Source: Sphingomonadales bacterium
GTDB taxonomy: Bacteria; Pseudomonadota; Alphaproteobacteria; Sphingomonadales; Sphingomonadaceae
Direction: 5' to 3'
Length of the DNA: 16,435 nucleotides
Assembly: GCA_004292705.1 (NCBI GenBank)
Contig: RDXA01000352.1
Coordinates: 1-16,435 of the forward strand
Shown here: positions 13,649 through 16,435 of the stretch, in pieces
How the letters are laid out: every line of letters begins with the position of its first letter
How positions within the stretch are numbered: the first letter of the stretch is position 1
Made by a program: the position numbers and the translations under genes
Notes under the pieces: generated by a model
Told to the model about the DNA's origin: nothing
Database searches by the model: none
The model's input: the letters and a program-made list of their open reading frames with translations, nothing else

Positions 13649-15207
13649 CACCCATCCTCGGCGGGAAGTTCGAGCCGGGGGAAGAGCGGGGTCGGAGGGG
13701 CGATCTGATAACCGCTTTCGGCCAGCGGCGAATACCAGTGGCTCTTGATTCCCTCGAGGTTCCGCAAGGTTTCGGGAATGCCGAGCATGTCCAACAGTTT
13801 GGCGCTGCTTTCTGGGATCACCGGGCTGATCGCAACAGCAAGCTGGGCGATGCAGATATAGAGCGTGGCGAGCACGGTCTCCATCCGCTCGGGATCGGTC
13901 TTGCGCAGCGTCCAAGGGGCCTGCGCATCGATATAGGCGTTGCAGGCGAACACCGCCTGAAGCCAGGCCTCAACTGCTTGCTGGAGCGCAAGGCTTTCAA
14001 ACGCCTGCGGAATATCCGTCGTGATCGCGCGGTCGACGGTTTCGAATAGCGCGGTGTCAGCCTCGTTATGGCCATTGACCGCAGGCAGGTAGCCCTCGAG
14101 GTTCTTGGCGATGAAGCCCAGCGTGCGCTGGGCGAGGTTACCGAAGGCATTGCCAAGCTCACCATTTGCCCTTTGAACAATGGCTTCAGGCGAATAGCTG
14201 CCATCCTGTCCGAAAGCCACTTCGCGGATCAGGAAGTAGCGCAAGGCATCCACACCGAACTGCTCTGCCAGCGCCAGCGGATCGGTGACATTGCCGAGTG
14301 ACTTCGATTCCTTCTGCCCGCGATTGAGCAGGAACCCGTGGCCGAACACCTTTTGCGGCACGGGTAGCTTCGCGCTCATCAGAAAGGCCGGCCAGTAGAT
14401 CGTGTGGAAGCGCACGATGTCCTTGCCGATCAGGTGCAGACTGGCGGGCCAGAAATCACCCATGTCGTCAGGATAGCCAAGTCCTGTCAGGTAGTTGGTG
14501 AGAGCATCGACCCACACATACATGACATGGCCTTCAAAGCCCGGAACCTTCACCCCCCAGTCGAAGCTGGTGCGGCTGACCGAAAGATCGCGCAGGCCAC
14601 CTTCGACAAAGGCGATCATCTCGTTACGGCGGCTTGCCGGTTCGAGGAAACCCGGCGTCTTCAACAATTCAAGCAGTTGGGCCTGATACTTCGAAAGCCT
14701 GAAGAACCAGCTTTCCTCCACCGTCCATTCAACGGGCGTGCCCTGCGGGGAGAGCCTTTCGCCGCCTTCGCCGTCCTGCAACTCGCTCTCGTCGTAATAG
14801 GCCTCGTCGCGGACCGAATACCAGCCTTCGTAGCGATCGAGGTAAAGGTCGCCTGCGGCCTCCATTGCCTGCCAGATCGCCTGACTAGCACAATGATGAT
14901 CGGCATCGGACGTCCGAATGAAACGGTCGTAAGACACATTCAATGCATCGCACATTGCGCGGAAATGGCCGGACATTTCATCTGCCAGATCGGCGGGCGT
15001 GCGGCCCTGCTCTTCCGCCTTGCGCGCCATTTTCAGGCCGTGCTCGTCAGTACCGGTCTGGAACCGCACACGGCGTCCTCGCAACCGCTGGAACCGGGCA
15101 ATCACATCGGCGGCAATCGCTTCATAGGCGTGGCCAATATGCGGCCGCCCATTGGGATAGCTGATCGCGGTGGTGATGTAGAAAGGAGTGTTTTCGGGGT
15201 CAGCCAT
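13648..15207 (-). CDS. metG: Methionyl-tRNA synthetase, short form
   Basis: 519 residues: class I aminoacyl-tRNA synthetase that charges tRNA-Met in the cytosol. It begins FYITTAISYPNGRPHIGHAYE with the HIGH motif at 23-26, continues through TGTDEHG (51-57), and has the second ATP signature as KESKS (299-303) in the context NRGQKESKSLGN, where the usual second residue is Met. WVDALTNYL (232-240) and GKDIVRFH (261-268) are typical of the catalytic core, and the anticodon-binding helices cover about 345-490. There are no paired CxxC zinc knuckles, and no C-terminal EMAP/Trbp-like dimerisation domain, consistent with the short alphaproteobacterial form. The ATG at 15207 is used; the frame upstream overlaps holB and is a shadow. 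It overlaps holB by eight bases and tatD by one. Confidence 0.95.
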   Translation of the reverse strand: MADPENTPFYITTAISYPNGRPHIGHAYEAIAADVIARFQRLRGRRVRFQTGTDEHGLKMARKAEEQGRTPADLADEMSGHFRAMCDALNVSYDRFIRTSDADHHCASQAIWQAMEAAGDLYLDRYEGWYSVRDEAYYDESELQDGEGGERLSPQGTPVEWTVEESWFFRLSKYQAQLLELLKTPGFLEPASRRNEMIAFVEGGLRDLSVSRTSFDWGVKVPGFEGHVMYVWVDALTNYLTGLGYPDDMGDFWPASLHLIGKDIVRFHTIYWPAFLMSAKLPVPQKVFGHGFLLNRGQKESKSLGNVTDPLALAEQFGVDALRYFLIREVAFGQDGSYSPEAIVQRANGELGNAFGNLAQRTLGFIAKNLEGYLPAVNGHNEADTALFETVDRAITTDIPQAFESLALQQAVEAWLQAVFACNAYIDAQAPWTLRKTDPERMETVLATLYICIAQLAVAISPVIPESSAKLLDMLGIPETLRNLEGIKSHWYSPLAESGYQIAPPTPLFPRLELPAEDG

Positions 15208-16156
15208 GGCCGCGTGCGCTAGCGGGGGCGGCTGTGACAAGCAAGCTGCCGATCTCGAAGGGAAGCATGGCGGGATCGAAATTCGCTGTCGGTGCCTCGG
15301 CGGCGAGCCTGACGAGCGCGGCGTGGGTTTCGACCAGACGAAGGCGGGTTTCCGGCTCGACGGCCGCGCGGGCGGCACGGGCAGTTAGTGACTGGGCGAG
15401 GTCGAGCACCGCCTGCACTCGTTCCCGGTCGGCACGAGGACCGATCAGCCGAGCAAGTTCCCCCCGACCCGTCATGCCATGATCCTCCCCGGCAAGCAGG
15501 GCGCTGATCGCATTGGCAATGGGGGCGAGGTTCTGCACGGCAAACCGCTGTGCTGCACTGAAGGAGCCTTCGGCGGCTGCAATGGCGTCTGCGTCGTGCG
15601 TCAGGGCGGCCTCGGCGAGCATCGCGGCGATCTGGCTTTCGGTCAGTATCGGAAAGCGCAAGGTTCGACAGCGCGAGCGGATGGTGGGAAGCAGACGTGC
15701 CGGGCGGTGGGTGACAAGCAGAAAGACAGTCCCGGAAGGCGGCTCCTCAAGGCTCTTGAGCAAGGCATTGGCAGCTGCCTTCTCCATGTCGTCAGCTGGG
15801 TCAATGATGATCGCTCGGCGGCTCCCCAGCGTCGGCCGGGTGACGAGCCGGCGTTGCATCGCGCGGATCTGCCTGACCCGGATCGAGCGCGCGAGTTCAA
15901 ACGGCTTGCCCTCGGCTTGCGCTTTCTCGCCCTTGTCGTCCTTGGGGCCATAAGTCAGCACGATGATGTCGGGATGATCGCCCGCCGGTTGCGGTACGCC
16001 GGGTTCAGCCACAAGCTCGCGGGCGGCGGCCATCGCGAAATCGCGCTTGCCCAATCCGGCTTTGCCAGCGAGCAGCCAGCCGTGATGCATCCGCTCTCCG
16101 CCGATTGCATCGCGCCACGCGCGCCACGCCTCGGCATGGTTGGGCCAGTCGGTCAT
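15200..16156 (-). CDS. holB: DNA polymerase III subunit delta' (clamp loader)
   Basis: 318 residues with the AAA+ fold of clamp-loader subunits. HHGWLLAGKAGLGKRDFA (24-41) contains a P-loop in which the usual Ser/Thr after Lys is Arg38, consistent with a delta' subunit that does not hydrolyse ATP. ANALLKSLEEPP (129-140) and TIRSRCRTLRF (158-168) are the hallmark Walker B/sensor-like and SRC motifs; the SRC arginine normally acts in trans on the neighbouring subunit. C163 is the only cysteine, so the four-cysteine zinc module of E. coli delta' and DnaX is missing. An acidic/lysine insertion (GPKDDKGEKAQAEGK, 70-84) looks flexible. The ATG at 16156 overlaps the tmk stop (ATGA). The same tmk-holB-metG-tatD order is widespread and places it with replication and nucleotide genes. 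The delta' assignment is firm from motif combination and synteny. Confidence 0.92.
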   Translation of the reverse strand: MTDWPNHAEAWRAWRDAIGGERMHHGWLLAGKAGLGKRDFAMAAARELVAEPGVPQPAGDHPDIIVLTYGPKDDKGEKAQAEGKPFELARSIRVRQIRAMQRRLVTRPTLGSRRAIIIDPADDMEKAAANALLKSLEEPPSGTVFLLVTHRPARLLPTIRSRCRTLRFPILTESQIAAMLAEAALTHDADAIAAAEGSFSAAQRFAVQNLAPIANAISALLAGEDHGMTGRGELARLIGPRADRERVQAVLDLAQSLTARAARAAVEPETRLRLVETHAALVRLAAEAPTANFDPAMLPFEIGSLLVTAAPASARGHG

Positions 16157-16435
16157 GGCAACAGGTCTGCAAGGGCCGCAAGGATGCGGGCGTGGACCTC
16201 GTCCGGCGTCCCAATCGCATCGATCCGGGCAAAGCCAGCGGGGTCGGAAGCGGCCAGAGCCCAGAATGCCTGCGCCACAGCGCGGTGATAGGACAACGGA
16301 CGCCCTTCGATCGCGTCAACCGCTTCGCCGCGCGCGGAGAGCCTGGTCGCCAGCGAGACCTCGTCGGCTTCGAGCAGGATCACCCGGTCAGGGCGCAATC
16401 CGTCGCTGCCAAAGTCATGGAGCGCGGTAATCGCC
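16153..16435 (-). CDS. tmk: Thymidylate kinase, C-terminal part (5' end beyond window)
   Basis: The frame is open to the right edge, so only the last 93 residues are visible; the P-loop and DR(Y/S) motifs must lie outside. The segment reads LRPDRVILLEADEVSLATRLSARG, which fits the PDxxxxL strand and LID-adjacent arginines of bacterial TMP kinase. It is followed by the LID/C-terminal pattern (DAIEGRPLSYHRAVAQAFWAL and DPAGFARIDAIGTPDEVHARI), like the usual E...FH.RVR.GY..LA...P.R...IDA....VH..I. TMP kinase phosphorylates dTMP to dTDP. The stop at 16153-16155 overlaps the holB start as ATGA. A TTG at 16398 can be read as a start, but the coding pattern clearly continues upstream of it. Identification rests on the C-terminal pattern and the conserved tmk-holB neighbourhood. 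Confidence 0.85.
   Translation of the reverse strand, partial: AITALHDFGSDGLRPDRVILLEADEVSLATRLSARGEAVDAIEGRPLSYHRAVAQAFWALAASDPAGFARIDAIGTPDEVHARILAALADLLP

Noticed and set aside
14404..15222. 272-codon plus-strand frame inside metG
   Set aside because: It is opposite a full MetG with HIGH and KMSKS-type motifs and has no family features; it is a shadow.
15479..16288. 269-codon plus-strand frame across holB and tmk
   Set aside because: It spans two real minus-strand genes and their junction, with low-complexity composition and no ribosome binding site; it is a shadow.

Overview
The window is GC-rich, almost entirely coding core DNA from an alphaproteobacterium, most likely a member of the Sphingomonadales (Erythrobacteraceae-like). 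Three things point there: the fused ispDF gene, the gene order dusB-ntrB-ntrC-ntrY-ntrX-hfq-hflX, and an hfq encoding two Hfq domains in tandem, an architecture I recall from sphingomonads. The taxonomic call comes from memory of families and synteny, not from a search. I see no tRNA, rRNA, insertion sequence, phage gene, CRISPR array or other sign of recent transfer.

Layout. (1) 1-1629, minus strand: bifunctional ispDF (isoprenoid precursor synthesis), followed 11 bases downstream by a secreted protein of unknown function that runs off the left edge. (2) 1630-1709: an 80-base divergent intergenic region. (3) 1710-9033, plus strand: the nitrogen-control block, with tRNA-dihydrouridine synthase dusB, histidine kinase ntrB, sigma54 activator ntrC, membrane kinase ntrY and response regulator ntrX. 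dusB, ntrB and ntrC are packed 2-3 bases apart. ntrY starts after a 94-base gap that contains a dyad. (4) 9034-11089, plus strand: a 158-base gap with a possible promoter, then the double-domain hfq and the GTPase gene hflX. (5) 11094-16435, minus strand, convergent with hflX: a chain read as tmk (truncated at the right edge), holB, metG, tatD, a PhnP-like metallo-hydrolase, a 65-residue membrane protein and finally mazG. Every junction from tmk to the small membrane protein is an overlap of 1-8 bases, so translational coupling is likely. mazG is set apart by an AT-rich stretch with a perfect 14-base palindrome.

How the genes work together. NtrB/NtrC and NtrY/NtrX are two related phosphorelays. 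NtrC keeps the GAFTGA loop needed to act on sigma54 polymerase; NtrX has lost it and is probably a conventional DNA-binding regulator. Hfq and HflX act after transcription, on small-RNA regulation and on stalled ribosomes. The minus-strand block is DNA, nucleotide and translation housekeeping (thymidylate kinase, clamp-loader delta', methionyl-tRNA synthetase, TatD nuclease, NTP pyrophosphohydrolase).

I do not see an undescribed multi-gene system. The observation most worth a second look is the asymmetric tandem Hfq: copy 2 has lost the basic rim patch and the distal-face lysine that copy 1 keeps. After that come the two uncharacterised small genes and the two palindromic intergenic elements.
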